A stretch of 34,462 nucleotides of DNA from an uncultured Anaeroplasma sp. (GCA_947592005.1 CANQDJ010000011.1:1-34462), one strand, 5' to 3'; positions 1 to 8,997 are shown, counted from the first letter of the stretch. The notes: generated by a model from the sequence alone, not told the origin. A program made the numbers and translations.

Positions 1-1
1 A

Positions 2-76
2 TGTTGTACTCATAACTATAAATACTCTTTAAGAAGGAGAAAGTATAATCTTAAGTACAATTTGATTATACTAGGT
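2..76 (+). repeat. Terminal promoter/leader repeat, left copy
   Basis: This leader is nearly identical, in inverted orientation, to 34386-34462. Bases 2-23 match exactly, 24-43 are a diverged middle that keeps AAGAAGGAGA, and 44-76 (33 bases) match exactly. It contains a TATAAT box at 44-49, a CTTAAG palindrome at 50-55, and TTGTACT (4-10) facing AGTACAA (54-60). No good -35 is visible at normal spacing. It directly precedes the first transporter gene, and its final AGGT is part of that gene's ribosome binding site. I infer a shared promoter/operator. Confidence 0.75.
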
Positions 77-82
77 GATATT

Positions 83-2554
83 ATGTTTATTGATTCTATT
101 TCAAAAAAATATAAAAAAAATGCTCCGAAAGCATTGGATTCCGTTTCTCTAAAAATAGAAAACAAAGGCTTTATCTTACTTACCGGTAAATCCGGCAGTG
201 GTAAATCCACTTTAATCAATATAATATCCGGATTAGATACCGACTATCAAGGAAATGTGTTCTATAAAGATGTCAACTTAAAAGACTTATCTCGGAAAGA
301 ACTAACCGCTTATCGAAACACCGAAATCGGTTTTGTCTTTCAAGATTATTGTTTGATTGAAAATAAAACCGTCTTAGAAAACCTTTCTCTTCCTTTGAAT
401 ATGCAAAATATCGACCAACAAGATCGTATTGATTCTATTCTTCAACAATTTGGATTGTCTGAACATAAACATAAATATCCCAACGAATTATCCGGTGGAG
501 AACAACAAAGAGTCAGTATCGCCAGAGCGTTACTAAAAAATCCGAATATTGTCATTGCCGATGAACCAACAAGTTCTTTAGATAACACAAACGCTACAAT
601 GATTTTAGAATTATTAAAAGAAATTTCTAAAACCAAATTGGTTATTGTCGTTTCTCATGATACCACATTGGTAGGATCGTTTGCCGATCGAGTTATCACA
701 TTGAATGAAGGTTCTGTCTTATCGGATTCTAATCCTATAGATACTATTGTCGAAGAAACTTCTCATGAATTTCAAACTTTTCATACCACATTTAAACAAA
801 ATTTTTCTATATGTTTAAAACTACGATTGCCTGGTTTTAAAATTATTTTCACATTACTGATATTCATTATTTGTTTCGGATTATTTACCACAGGTATATC
901 TTTCGCTACACAAAATAAAACCAAACTTGTTTTACAAAATATGTATAAAGATAAAGAATATACGGCATCTATTTCATTATTAGATACTATGTATCGAACA
1001 AAAAAACCTAAATATGAAATATGTCGATACTCTAAACAATTCATTCCAACCAAATTGGTAGATCAACTTTTGCAGGAAAAAGATTTGGAGTTATTAAAAA
1101 CAGATTCTTTTTATTCTTCTAACCTACCTCTGAGAGATTGGCAATCCACCTGTGATATAAAAATCACTTTTGACGAAGAAGCCATAAAAAATGGATATAA
1201 AATAAATTTTATCAACGATGGATTTTATGGTTGTTTAGACGAAGATACCACATTATATGATTCTTTTAATTTCCATCTTATTGCTGGAGCGTATCCTACC
1301 AAAGATACAGAAATTGCCCTTTCTAATTTATCTTATTATACATTGAAAAATGAATCCCAAATATTTAAAAAGAACAAAATAAATACTCCTCAGGATTTAA
1401 TCGGACAAATGGTAGAGATAAATTCTAAGTCATTTACCATAACTGGAATTTTTTCTGTTGGAAATATAAATCTTACTCGCTATGAAAATTTGGAAAGTAC
1501 CGCTTTAACTTCGAAACAACAACTTTCCTTATTAAGCGAGATAGAACGACTTAAACTTTCGGCTTATTCTCCTATAATTTTAAACAAAGGATATTTGGAT
1601 AAAAATCCTTTCAACAAACAAAAAATTATGGGATTACCAATTTTGGCTTCTTCCTCAAAACAAAAAATATACTATGATGATAATTATACCATAGATACTT
1701 GTTATACAGATAAAGAAATAAATTTAAAAGAAGATAAAATTCTTTGGTTTGGCGACCCGAAAAATCACTTAGAAAACAATGAAATTCTTCTTCCTTCCTC
1801 CTTTGAATCTCAAAAGGACATTATTCTCGAAGATAATTACGATTATTTATGCTTGTCTAGTAGCAGTTTGAGTAATTACGAAAGTGCAATGTATTATAAT
1901 CATACACCAATTACTCCTGTTGGAATTTATATAGGAGATGGTAAAGAAATGAGTCTTATAATGAGCGAAGCCAAAAGAGATGAATTTTATGATTCTTTTG
2001 GTTTATTCGGATATACTTCTTTATGGATTAAACTTACGGGGAATATCCAAAAAGATATGAAATTGGTAAAATTATTGAATCAATATAACTTAGGTTTAAA
2101 CAATCCTTATCAACTTATGGTCTATGAAATAAGTGAATTTTTATCACTATTCACTTCTATTATGATGGGAATATCTTGTTTTTTACTTTTAATCTTAATT
2201 TTTATGTTGTTGACGTATTATAAGACACTTCTTCACAAAAACAAACGAGAAATCGGACTTTATTTCTCTTTAGGTTATTCCGGATTTGATGTGTCAAAAC
2301 CATATATACTTCATTCGATTTTTATTACTTTTATAACATTATTGCCTTCGGTTGGAATTAGTTTTGCGGTATATAACATCATAAACAATATAATAAACAA
2401 CCATTTTAATACCGCTTTAACTTCCTTTAGTACTCTATGGTCTTCTTTAGGCATATCTATCGTATTCTATTCTGCATTATCTTTATTTATTATGTTCCTT
2501 TGTTTCAAAAAATACTTTAAAGGAAATACTCCTTTACTCGCATTGAAGAGGTAA
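83..2554 (+). CDS. MacB-type ABC transporter, ATPase fused to FtsX-like permease (copy 1)
   Basis: An 823-residue exporter-type ABC protein. The N-terminal ATPase has Walker A GKSGSGKST (about 35-43), Q-loop VFQD, signature LSGGEQQRVSIARA (about 136), Walker B IVIADEPTSSLD (about 156) and an SHD switch (about 190). One membrane helix (about 252-277) leads into an extracytoplasmic domain of roughly 400 residues. Three C-terminal helices (about 690, 745, 790) form an FtsX-like permease. This is the MacB/type VII arrangement used for peptide, lipoprotein or antimicrobial export and mechanotransmission; the substrate is unknown. A TTG at 62 is in frame, but ATG 83 has AGGTGAT at proper distance and is preferred. 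The next gene follows after 25 bases and has an almost identical ATPase, so the two probably work as a heterodimer. Confidence 0.88.
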   Translation: MFIDSISKKYKKNAPKALDSVSLKIENKGFILLTGKSGSGKSTLINIISGLDTDYQGNVFYKDVNLKDLSRKELTAYRNTEIGFVFQDYCLIENKTVLENLSLPLNMQNIDQQDRIDSILQQFGLSEHKHKYPNELSGGEQQRVSIARALLKNPNIVIADEPTSSLDNTNATMILELLKEISKTKLVIVVSHDTTLVGSFADRVITLNEGSVLSDSNPIDTIVEETSHEFQTFHTTFKQNFSICLKLRLPGFKIIFTLLIFIICFGLFTTGISFATQNKTKLVLQNMYKDKEYTASISLLDTMYRTKKPKYEICRYSKQFIPTKLVDQLLQEKDLELLKTDSFYSSNLPLRDWQSTCDIKITFDEEAIKNGYKINFINDGFYGCLDEDTTLYDSFNFHLIAGAYPTKDTEIALSNLSYYTLKNESQIFKKNKINTPQDLIGQMVEINSKSFTITGIFSVGNINLTRYENLESTALTSKQQLSLLSEIERLKLSAYSPIILNKGYLDKNPFNKQKIMGLPILASSSKQKIYYDDNYTIDTCYTDKEINLKEDKILWFGDPKNHLENNEILLPSSFESQKDIILEDNYDYLCLSSSSLSNYESAMYYNHTPITPVGIYIGDGKEMSLIMSEAKRDEFYDSFGLFGYTSLWIKLTGNIQKDMKLVKLLNQYNLGLNNPYQLMVYEISEFLSLFTSIMMGISCFLLLILIFMLLTYYKTLLHKNKREIGLYFSLGYSGFDVSKPYILHSIFITFITLLPSVGISFAVYNIINNIINNHFNTALTSFSTLWSSLGISIVFYSALSLFIMFLCFKKYFKGNTPLLALKR
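138..747 (+). repeat. 610 bp near-identical repeat, ATPase copy A
   Basis: These 610 bases recur as a direct repeat at 2644-3253 (offset 2506). I see only two differences, at 678 (C versus T, Ser to Leu) and 703 (G versus A, silent). Identity stops abruptly at both ends, inside coding sequence, while the permease parts have diverged fully. This points to recent duplication or ongoing gene conversion. Confidence 0.9.
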
Positions 2555-2581
2555 ATATTATATTGAAGAGGTAAATATTAT
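2542..2581 (+). repeat. 20 bp tandem duplication at the gene junction
   Basis: The 20-mer ATTGAAGAGGTAAATATTAT occurs twice head to tail (2542-2561 and 2562-2581). The first copy encodes the last residues and TAA stop of the upstream gene. The second copy supplies the GAGGT ribosome binding site and the first two bases of the downstream ATG. Confidence 0.9.
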
Positions 2582-4802
2582 GCGGTTAGAACAAATTTAC
2601 AAAACATATATAACAAAAAAAGGACAACATTTTCCGGCATTACATTCCGTTTCTCTAAAAATAGAAAACAAAGGCTTTATCTTACTTACCGGTAAATCCG
2701 GCAGTGGTAAATCCACTTTAATCAATATAATATCCGGATTAGATACCGACTATCAAGGAAATGTGTTCTATAAAGATGTCAACTTAAAAGACTTATCTCG
2801 GAAAGAACTAACCGCTTATCGAAACACCGAAATCGGTTTTGTCTTTCAAGATTATTGTTTGATTGAAAATAAAACCGTCTTAGAAAACCTTTCTCTTCCT
2901 TTGAATATGCAAAATATCGACCAACAAGATCGTATTGATTCTATTCTTCAACAATTTGGATTGTCTGAACATAAACATAAATATCCCAACGAATTATCCG
3001 GTGGAGAACAACAAAGAGTCAGTATCGCCAGAGCGTTACTAAAAAATCCGAATATTGTCATTGCCGATGAACCAACAAGTTCTTTAGATAACACAAACGC
3101 TACAATGATTTTAGAATTATTAAAAGAAATTTCTAAAACCAAATTGGTTATTGTCGTTTCTCATGATACCACATTGGTAGGATTGTTTGCCGATCGAGTT
3201 ATCACATTAAATGAAGGTTCTGTCTTATCGGATTCTAATCCTATAGATACTATACAAGAAACAGAAAAATTAAATATAAAAAAATATGCGATTTCGTTTA
3301 AATTTTTATTGACCGATGTTTTCCATAATTTAAGTCAAAACATCAAATTTTATATATTCCTTTTATTCGCTACTATATTTTCTCTTTCTTTGGTAGGAAG
3401 CACCATCACAATGAATCAATTCAATGAAGATCATATCTTATACAATTCCGTTAAAAACTTTGATGAACAATTTATAACATTTTCTTCTCCTGATTCTACC
3501 ATTACCGACACAGACTACAAACCCACACTTCAAAAACAAATCATTCCAATCGAAACCTGTAAAGCATTGGAAAACTCATTATATACCGAATTTGATTCTC
3601 TGTTTTCTATCGATACTTCCTATTTGGCCGATGGCTGGTTTTCCGGAATCATTGTTTTAAATCAAAAAAACTTAAATACCCTACCTTATACCTTATCGGA
3701 AGGACGATTTCCAAATAAAGAAAATGAAATTGTTTTAACGGATTATATATTTCAAACCTATAAAACTTTGGGATATTCAATAGAAGATACTTCTTATTCC
3801 ATTCAAACTTTTTCCGATTTGGAATCTGTTCCTTTTTATATAAACCAAAAACAATATAAAATTGTAGGAATCATAGATACAAAATTCAATTATTCCTATT
3901 ATAAAAACCAAATCAAACAAGAAGTTTCCAAGCATTTATTCGATGAAATTGACGCTTTAAATCAGGGAATACATACCGCTGTTTTCGTTAATGAAACATT
4001 TTTTGATTCTATACCTGTCATAATGGATTTGGAAATAAAACAAAACGATAAAACACTTTATTTTACCGACTCAATCCAAATAAACAAAAATCTAAACGAT
4101 TACGAAATCCAATGTTCTCTCGATACAGGAGAAGGCTTGTTGGAATTTTCAAACATAACTATTCCAATCCATATTACTTCCAATGAAGAAGATATATTAT
4201 ATGTATCGGAAAAACTATATTCCGAAATCTTAGAACAATATACCGCAAGACAAACCAATCATATTCTTTTAAAACTATCTAATAAAACTTCCACTGATTT
4301 AAAAAATATACAGTTTTTGAAAACAAAAAATCTACAAATAGAAAGTCCGCATAAAGTAATGATAAATTATATAAAAGAAAACTACAACTTATTAAAAACC
4401 ATTATTTTATGCCTAAGTGTCTTTCTATTATTACTCGGCTTACTTTTAGGTTTTAAATTTTCTTCAGAATCCATTAGTTCGAATAAAAAACAAATTGCCA
4501 TTTATAAAGCATTGGGAATGACACAAACAGATATATCTAAAATATATATTCTTCAATCTATCATTTCCGCTTGTTTTACCTTTATCCCTTCTACCCTTCT
4601 TTCCTTTTTATCTAATTGGATAATAAACGGAATAATCAATAAAACAATGACTACCTCTCTTGCCCTTCCAAGTTTTTCTATTTTCACTTTCTTATTCTTA
4701 TTCTTCGTTCCTATATTTTTATTTACTGTTTCTATAATCTATCCACTCTATAAATACAATAAAAAATTAAATCCATTCCAACTACTTCATTCTGTGGAAT
4801 AG
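2580..4802 (+). CDS. MacB-type ABC transporter, ATPase fused to FtsX-like permease (copy 2)
   Basis: A 740-residue protein with the same architecture as its upstream neighbour: ATPase (Walker A GKSGSGKST near residue 37, signature LSGGEQQRVSIARA, Walker B ADEPTSSLD), a first membrane helix at about 257-278, an extracytoplasmic domain of about 320 residues, and three C-terminal helices with the FtsX-like segment SNKKQIAIYKALGMTQTDIS. Residues about 22-224 are encoded by DNA almost identical to the first gene, but the remainder shows no obvious identity. The ATG is preceded by GAGGT in a tandemly duplicated 20-mer. It is followed by a strong terminator, so the two genes form a bicistronic unit. 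The substrate is unknown. Confidence 0.88.
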   Translation: MRLEQIYKTYITKKGQHFPALHSVSLKIENKGFILLTGKSGSGKSTLINIISGLDTDYQGNVFYKDVNLKDLSRKELTAYRNTEIGFVFQDYCLIENKTVLENLSLPLNMQNIDQQDRIDSILQQFGLSEHKHKYPNELSGGEQQRVSIARALLKNPNIVIADEPTSSLDNTNATMILELLKEISKTKLVIVVSHDTTLVGLFADRVITLNEGSVLSDSNPIDTIQETEKLNIKKYAISFKFLLTDVFHNLSQNIKFYIFLLFATIFSLSLVGSTITMNQFNEDHILYNSVKNFDEQFITFSSPDSTITDTDYKPTLQKQIIPIETCKALENSLYTEFDSLFSIDTSYLADGWFSGIIVLNQKNLNTLPYTLSEGRFPNKENEIVLTDYIFQTYKTLGYSIEDTSYSIQTFSDLESVPFYINQKQYKIVGIIDTKFNYSYYKNQIKQEVSKHLFDEIDALNQGIHTAVFVNETFFDSIPVIMDLEIKQNDKTLYFTDSIQINKNLNDYEIQCSLDTGEGLLEFSNITIPIHITSNEEDILYVSEKLYSEILEQYTARQTNHILLKLSNKTSTDLKNIQFLKTKNLQIESPHKVMINYIKENYNLLKTIILCLSVFLLLLGLLLGFKFSSESISSNKKQIAIYKALGMTQTDISKIYILQSIISACFTFIPSTLLSFLSNWIINGIINKTMTTSLALPSFSIFTFLFLFFVPIFLFTVSIIYPLYKYNKKLNPFQLLHSVE
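2644..3253 (+). repeat. 610 bp near-identical repeat, ATPase copy B
   Basis: Second copy of the direct repeat at 138-747. Recombination between the copies would delete 2506 bp and leave one in-frame gene with the first start and the second permease. Confidence 0.9.
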
Positions 4803-4810
4803 TAAAAAAA

Positions 4811-4863
4811 GAGGCTGTGAAACCTTTCTTTTCAAAAGTTAGGTTTTTCACAGCCCCTTTTTT
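4811..4863. terminator. Bidirectional intrinsic terminator between convergent units
   Basis: A GGCTGTGAAACCT arm (4813-4825) pairs with AGGTTTTTCACAGCC (4841-4855) with a two-base bulge. A-tracts precede and T-tracts follow, so it can stop both the plus-strand transporter pair and minus-strand glnA. Confidence 0.85.
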
Positions 4864-4955
4864 AAAGTAGGGAGAGTATATATAAATTATGAAAAATTAA
4901 CTTTGTCTTTCTCAGACATTTATACTATTCCCCAATTTTCTTTATTTATACATAT

Positions 4956-6311
4956 TTAATATCTTTTAATATATCTTTCGATTTCCCATTTTGTTACATG
5001 GCGTCTGTATTCATTCCACTCCAACATCTTCGCTTCGATCATTTTATTGACTGTATGTTCTCCCATCGCTTCTTGCATCAAAGAATCCTGTTTAAAACAC
5101 AACACCGCATTATACAAATCGGAAGGCAAAGAATCCACTCCCAATGCCTTTCTTTCCTCGTCATTCAACGCATATAAATTTTCATAAATTGGGGCAACTT
5201 TTTCACAATTTCCCTCAATACCATCTAATCCTGCCCGAAGGATAGCCGCCAAGGCCAAATATGGATTTGCCGCAACATCTACACTTCGTATCTCCGTTCT
5301 GGTTTTCATTCCTCTGGCCGCAGGAATACGAATCATAGTTGAACGATTGGAATCACTCCAAGAAATATAACATGGGGCTTCAAAACCGGGAACGATTCTT
5401 TTATATGAATTAACGATTGGGTTTGTAATCAAACAAAACCCTTTGGCGTGAGCCAAAATACCCGAAATCCAACGATTCGCCACATCACTTAATTGATTGG
5501 GTGTCGTTTCATCAAAAAACGCATTCTGTCCATCTACCGTCATCAAAGAACAATTTACATGCATACCGCTACCATTGATTCCTTCTACCGGTTTCGGCAT
5601 AAATGTCGCATGAAGCCCATGCCTTCTCGCTATATTTTTAACAACCAATTTAAATGTTTGAACATTATCACAAGCCTCTAAAGCGGAATCAAACTTAAAA
5701 TTAATCTCATGTTGACCAGTAGAAACCTCATGATGTGCCGCTTCAATCGTAAACCCTATTTTCTGTAATTCCAACACAATATCTCTTCGACAATCTTCTG
5801 CACAATCTACCGGAGCCAAATCAAAATAGCCTCCATGATCGTTAAACTCCAACGTAGGATTGCCTTTATCATCTAATTTAAACAAGAAAAATTCCGGCTC
5901 TACTCCACAATTAAATGCCTTAAATCCCATTTTTCGCATAACTGCCAAATTCCGTTTCAACACACCTCTCGGATCTCCTTCAAACGGAATATGTTCGCCA
6001 TTATGACCAGGACGATACACATCACAAATAAATCTAGCAACTTTACCATATAATGTATTTTCCCAATTCAACACCAAAAACGTATCCAAATCCGGATGTA
6101 AAAACATATCCGCTTCATATATTCTTACAAACCCTTCAATCGAAGATCCATCAAACATTACCGCATTATCCAATGCGTCTTCTAATCTGGTTACGGGAAT
6201 TTCCACATTTTTTAACATGCCCATCATATCCGTAAACATCATTCGAATATAACGAATATTCTCTTCTTTACATATTCTTCGAATATCTTCTTTCGTATAT
6301 CCTTTTATCAT
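4956..6311 (-). CDS. glnA: Glutamine synthetase type I
   Basis: This enzyme makes glutamine from glutamate, ammonia and ATP in the cytoplasm. The 451-residue length and motifs [13 protein letters not shown] (about 53-65), [22 protein letters not shown] and [13 protein letters not shown] are typical of GlnA. The length fits the GSI-alpha group of Firmicutes, and I see no adenylylation-type tyrosine motif, so feedback inhibition and transcription are the likely controls. The ATG follows GAGGAGG at good distance. It is transcribed alone from a consensus promoter at 6421-6449, with a leader of about 100 bases that contains an intrinsic terminator. It converges with the transporter pair on a shared terminator. 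Confidence 0.97.
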   Translation of the reverse strand: MIKGYTKEDIRRICKEENIRYIRMMFTDMMGMLKNVEIPVTRLEDALDNAVMFDGSSIEGFVRIYEADMFLHPDLDTFLVLNWENTLYGKVARFICDVYRPGHNGEHIPFEGDPRGVLKRNLAVMRKMGFKAFNCGVEPEFFLFKLDDKGNPTLEFNDHGGYFDLAPVDCAEDCRRDIVLELQKIGFTIEAAHHEVSTGQHEINFKFDSALEACDNVQTFKLVVKNIARRHGLHATFMPKPVEGINGSGMHVNCSLMTVDGQNAFFDETTPNQLSDVANRWISGILAHAKGFCLITNPIVNSYKRIVPGFEAPCYISWSDSNRSTMIRIPAARGMKTRTEIRSVDVAANPYLALAAILRAGLDGIEGNCEKVAPIYENLYALNDEERKALGVDSLPSDLYNAVLCFKQDSLMQEAMGEHTVNKMIEAKMLEWNEYRRHVTKWEIERYIKRY

Positions 6312-6414
6312 ACATTTCCTCCTCTATAGTATACTCTTCAACAAAAGAAAAAAGTCGCTGAAAAACAATCGTTTTGCGACTTTGCATCTAAGTATTGTTG
6401 TAAGCACCATTGCT
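6312..6414 (-). promoter_or_regulatory. glnA leader with possible attenuator
   Basis: The leader between the predicted start of transcription and the glnA ribosome binding site contains a complete terminator hairpin (6345-6383). A small alternative stem ACTT/AAGT (6379-6393) overlaps its 5' arm, so the two cannot form together. This fits transcription attenuation. The alternative is that the hairpin simply ends the upstream operon and glnA has another start downstream. I recognise no known riboswitch. Confidence 0.4.
6345..6383 (-). terminator. Intrinsic terminator in glnA leader / after the Gx operon
   Basis: On the minus strand AAAGTCGC and GCGACTTT form the outer stem, AAAAC/GTTTT an inner stem, followed by TTTTTTCTTTT. 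It lies downstream of the 6472-13854 operon and also downstream of the glnA promoter. Confidence 0.75.
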
Positions 6415-6420
6415 ATTACC

Positions 6421-6449
6421 ATAATACAAAACATTCTTTGAATTGTCAA
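6421..6449 (-). promoter_or_regulatory. glnA promoter
   Basis: TTGACA (6444-6449), 17 bases, TATTAT (6421-6426) on the minus strand is a near-consensus sigma-A promoter. The expected start is near 6414. Confidence 0.8.
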
Positions 6450-6471
6450 TTCATTCCTTTGTGTAAACGCT

Positions 6472-6978
6472 TTATTCTTCCCGTATAAATTGAGAGGTTA
6501 TGCTTCTTTTCAAATACAACCGAACAATCGCTCCACAAAAAATCCCCGTTCCGATAGACAATATCCCGATAAATGGTAAATAATACACCACTGCCTTCGT
6601 CGATAATAACACAATAGCGATTAGAATCTGTCCGATACAATGGGACACACTTCCCAACACAGAAACCCCAATCACACCGAAAATCTTCATTCTTGAAAAA
6701 CAAGCCATCACGATAAAAGACAATATTCCTCCGGATAAAGACATCAAAAACGTAGGAGATAATATCGTCGATCTCAACAACCCAACCAAAACAATTCTCA
6801 AAATATCGACCAAAGCCGCTTCTCTAACCTTAAATTCATACAATAAAATCAAAATAATCCCATTTGCCAAACCCAACTTAACTCCCGGAACAAAAACAGG
6901 AATAAAAGATTCCAAAATACTAAAAACAATAGCCAAAGCGGTCATCATAGCCAATATAGCCATTCGTTTTACACTCAT
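6472..6978 (-). CDS. Gx transporter family membrane protein (EetB-like)
   Basis: A 168-residue integral membrane protein of the family annotated as heptaprenyl diphosphate synthase component I or Gx transporter (PF07456), here with about five hydrophobic segments and the conserved stretch VPGVKLGLANGIILILLYEF. In Listeria the related EetB sits in the flavin-based extracellular electron transfer locus. The true start is ATG 6978, which overlaps the upstream TGA as ATGA; an in-frame start at 7017 would need a long unconserved extension. Its position after ApbE and NusG-II genes matches the FmnB-EetA-EetB arrangement. The biochemical role is unproven. Confidence 0.85.
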   Translation of the reverse strand: MSVKRMAILAMMTALAIVFSILESFIPVFVPGVKLGLANGIILILLYEFKVREAALVDILRIVLVGLLRSTILSPTFLMSLSGGILSFIVMACFSRMKIFGVIGVSVLGSVSHCIGQILIAIVLLSTKAVVYYLPFIGILSIGTGIFCGAIVRLYLKRSITSQFIREE

Positions 6979-7340
6979 ACGACAATATCCACTCCCTCTT
7001 CCGCCTGTTCGATACAAATATAAATTTTATTCGGCAAACAAGTAATCGTTTGATTCTTTTTGGAAATCTTTCCTTGATGCACACATATTCTATCCGGACA
7101 AGTACTATGACTTACCCAAAGGGCTTTATCCTTCACTTTGATTTCCAATTCCCCAACTTCTCCGATAACCGTATATGTATCTTCCTTATCCAAATCAATT
7201 TTTAAAACCAACGTATCATCATAATAAACATACGCCATTATATCTTTTTTAGAAGAAAATAAAAAAGTACATAAAATTCCAATACCCATTATAACCAATA
7301 AACCAACAATCAATAAAACATCATTTCTTACTTTGTGCAT
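6975..7340 (-). CDS. NusG domain II-containing membrane-anchored protein (EetA-like)
   Basis: A 121-residue protein with one N-terminal membrane helix (about 8-28) and an extracytoplasmic NusG-II domain (PF07009). The diagnostic C-terminal pattern is present: two cysteines in CPDRIC, then GKISKKNQTITCLPNKIYI. It overlaps the ApbE gene end and the Gx gene start, so the three are translationally coupled. ATG 7340 has GGGTGG five bases upstream and is preferred over GTG 7349. The counterpart in Listeria is EetA, whose exact function is unknown but which supports extracellular flavin electron transfer. Confidence 0.85.
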   Translation of the reverse strand: MHKVRNDVLLIVGLLVIMGIGILCTFLFSSKKDIMAYVYYDDTLVLKIDLDKEDTYTVIGEVGELEIKVKDKALWVSHSTCPDRICVHQGKISKKNQTITCLPNKIYICIEQAEEGVDIVV

Positions 7341-8299
7341 ACATTCCACCCGCCTGTTTGATAAAGAATATCATTCTCTTTCCACACAAGAACATCAATT
7401 CCCTTAGCCATACAAAATTCCTTTATTTGTTCCAAAGGCATAGAAAATAAAGCAGTCGCATACACATCGCATTCTATACTATTCTTTGTCATAACATTGA
7501 TATTATCATACAACAATGATGGTTTTCCCGTAAACGCATTTAACAAATGATGGTATCGTATTCCGTTTACTATAGTATTTTGATATTTTCCGGAAGATGT
7601 TCCGATGGCTTGATTCTCTTGTTCTACTATACAAATATTTTCATTTTGATACGGCTTTTGTAACGCTATTCGAAACGAATCTTTGCCTTTCTTCCCGAAA
7701 ACAACATTCGAATTTCCGGCATTAATCAAAAAATTATTCACACCTTCTTCTTCCAAATACAACTTCGCCTTTTCTGTGGCATATCCTTTGGCAATTCCTC
7801 CCAAATCAACATTTCCTTCGCCATTTAAAGTGATCTTATCTTCCCGAATATCCAAAGTCGTATGTTCTATAATCTCCAATTCCTCTACGATAACCGAATC
7901 TTCTAAAATCATTCCATCTTTTAATGCGTCCTTCCATAAATGCGTAAGCCTACCCATAAATACATTAAAATATCCATCGGTTTTCTCCATATATTCCAAA
8001 GAAACTTCCAAAAGTTCTTTTAATTCCGGATTCGCTTCTATCTGCCTTTTTTCATTCAAATCATATAGACTATTCTTCTCTTCATTCGAAACAAAATCCG
8101 AAGATATTTTATCATATCTTTGATATATCTTCTTAACCTCATTATAGTGCTTATCCGCATCTTTATCATTATATAACGTTACCTCAATCGTCGTATCCAT
8201 CGCATAAATCGGCAAACAAGAATGAACTTCCAACGTTTTACAAGAAAAAAGAGGTAATATGAAACCTATTATCAAAACAAATAAAAATATCTTCTTCAT
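7328..8299 (-). CDS. apbE: FAD:protein FMN transferase, lipoprotein (ApbE/FmnB type)
   Basis: ApbE enzymes split FAD and attach FMN to threonine of extracytoplasmic proteins. This 323-residue copy starts with a lipoprotein signal whose lipobox is LFSC (Cys about 20), placing it outside the membrane. It has YAMDTTIEVTLY, the binding loop DLGGIAKGYATEKA (about 165), HLLNAFTGKPS, and a metal-region variant ECDVYATALFSM. The start ATG has GGAGTGG upstream. No recognisable flavinylated substrate (an FMN-bind domain or NqrB/RnfG motif) lies in this window, so its target must be elsewhere or unrecognised. Confidence 0.93.
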   Translation of the reverse strand: MKKIFLFVLIIGFILPLFSCKTLEVHSCLPIYAMDTTIEVTLYNDKDADKHYNEVKKIYQRYDKISSDFVSNEEKNSLYDLNEKRQIEANPELKELLEVSLEYMEKTDGYFNVFMGRLTHLWKDALKDGMILEDSVIVEELEIIEHTTLDIREDKITLNGEGNVDLGGIAKGYATEKAKLYLEEEGVNNFLINAGNSNVVFGKKGKDSFRIALQKPYQNENICIVEQENQAIGTSSGKYQNTIVNGIRYHHLLNAFTGKPSLLYDNINVMTKNSIECDVYATALFSMPLEQIKEFCMAKGIDVLVWKENDILYQTGGWNVCTK

Positions 8300-8316
8300 A
8301 TTACCACTCCACTCTT

Positions 8317-8997
8317 CTATTCTTTCTTTTTTCTTTTTAACAATCCCGTAGTCAAAATATGATTATTCGCACAATATCTATATAACACCATACAGAAACA
8401 AGAAACCATAATTCCCGTTGCCAATCCGGCAATCACATCGGTCAAATAATGAACTCCCAATATCGTTCTCGAAAACATAACCAAAATAATCAACAAACCG
8501 AAAACCGTATATAACACTCTTTTTAACCACTTTTTATAATCCGTATGATAAACCAAATAAATCAAAAACGTATATAAAAATCCCGCAGCCGTTGAATGTC
8601 CGGAAGGAAAACTCGTCGTAAACTCATTCGCCCAACGTAATTCTTCATATGGTCGTTCTCTCGAATATAAATCTTTCAATCCAACATTGATAATTACCGA
8701 CAACATCAATCCGAAAACCAATAAAAAGAAACGAAAATCCAATTTGGTTACAATAGCGATTCCCAACAATAAAATCAAAATAAACGTAAAATTACCAAAC
8801 TCCGTAAAAAACTTAAAAAACCAATACAAAAATCCATATTTCTTTCCCCGAATTTGATAACAAAAATCCCGAAATCCCCGATCAATTCCAATCGGTTCTT
8901 CTCGATAAAAATAAATAATTATCGTCAACGCAATAAAAATAACAGCACATAACGCAACACCGGCAACCTTAAATCCCAAAATCCATTTACTATTCAT
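8317..8997 (-). CDS. PAP2-family membrane phosphatase
   Basis: A 226-residue, six-helix membrane protein with all three PAP2 signatures: KDLYSRERP (K-x6-RP, about 106-114), PSGHS (about 130) and SRTILGVHYLTDV (SR-x5-H-x3-D, about 172-184). Such enzymes dephosphorylate undecaprenyl pyrophosphate, phosphatidylglycerophosphate or related lipids at the outer membrane face. UppP in the same operon makes an undecaprenyl-phosphate recycling role plausible. The start ATG 8997 overlaps the preceding gene by eight bases; the longer in-frame start at 9051 would add residues that are really coding sequence of the previous gene. Confidence 0.9.
   Translation of the reverse strand: MNSKWILGFKVAGVALCAVIFIALTIIIYFYREEPIGIDRGFRDFCYQIRGKKYGFLYWFFKFFTEFGNFTFILILLLGIAIVTKLDFRFFLLVFGLMLSVIINVGLKDLYSRERPYEELRWANEFTTSFPSGHSTAAGFLYTFLIYLVYHTDYKKWLKRVLYTVFGLLIILVMFSRTILGVHYLTDVIAGLATGIMVSCFCMVLYRYCANNHILTTGLLKRKKKE

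Noticed and set aside
62-82. TTG start giving seven more residues on the first transporter
   Set aside because: ATG 83 has AGGTGAT at the right distance, and the same upstream bases are non-coding leader at the oppA end.
6400-6419. Hairpin with hexaloop AATGGT in front of glnA, like an ANTAR-target stem
   Set aside because: Its 5' arm begins two bases after the -10 box and so lies mostly outside the transcript, and the second stem's loop lacks the expected G at position four.
6446-6703. 85-codon ORF in another frame of the Gx gene
   Set aside because: It is a shadow of the conserved Gx protein and has no family features.
6975-6978. TGA read as tryptophan (Mollicutes code)
   Set aside because: TGA ends the NusG-II gene and dnaB exactly at family-typical C-termini in ATGA overlaps.
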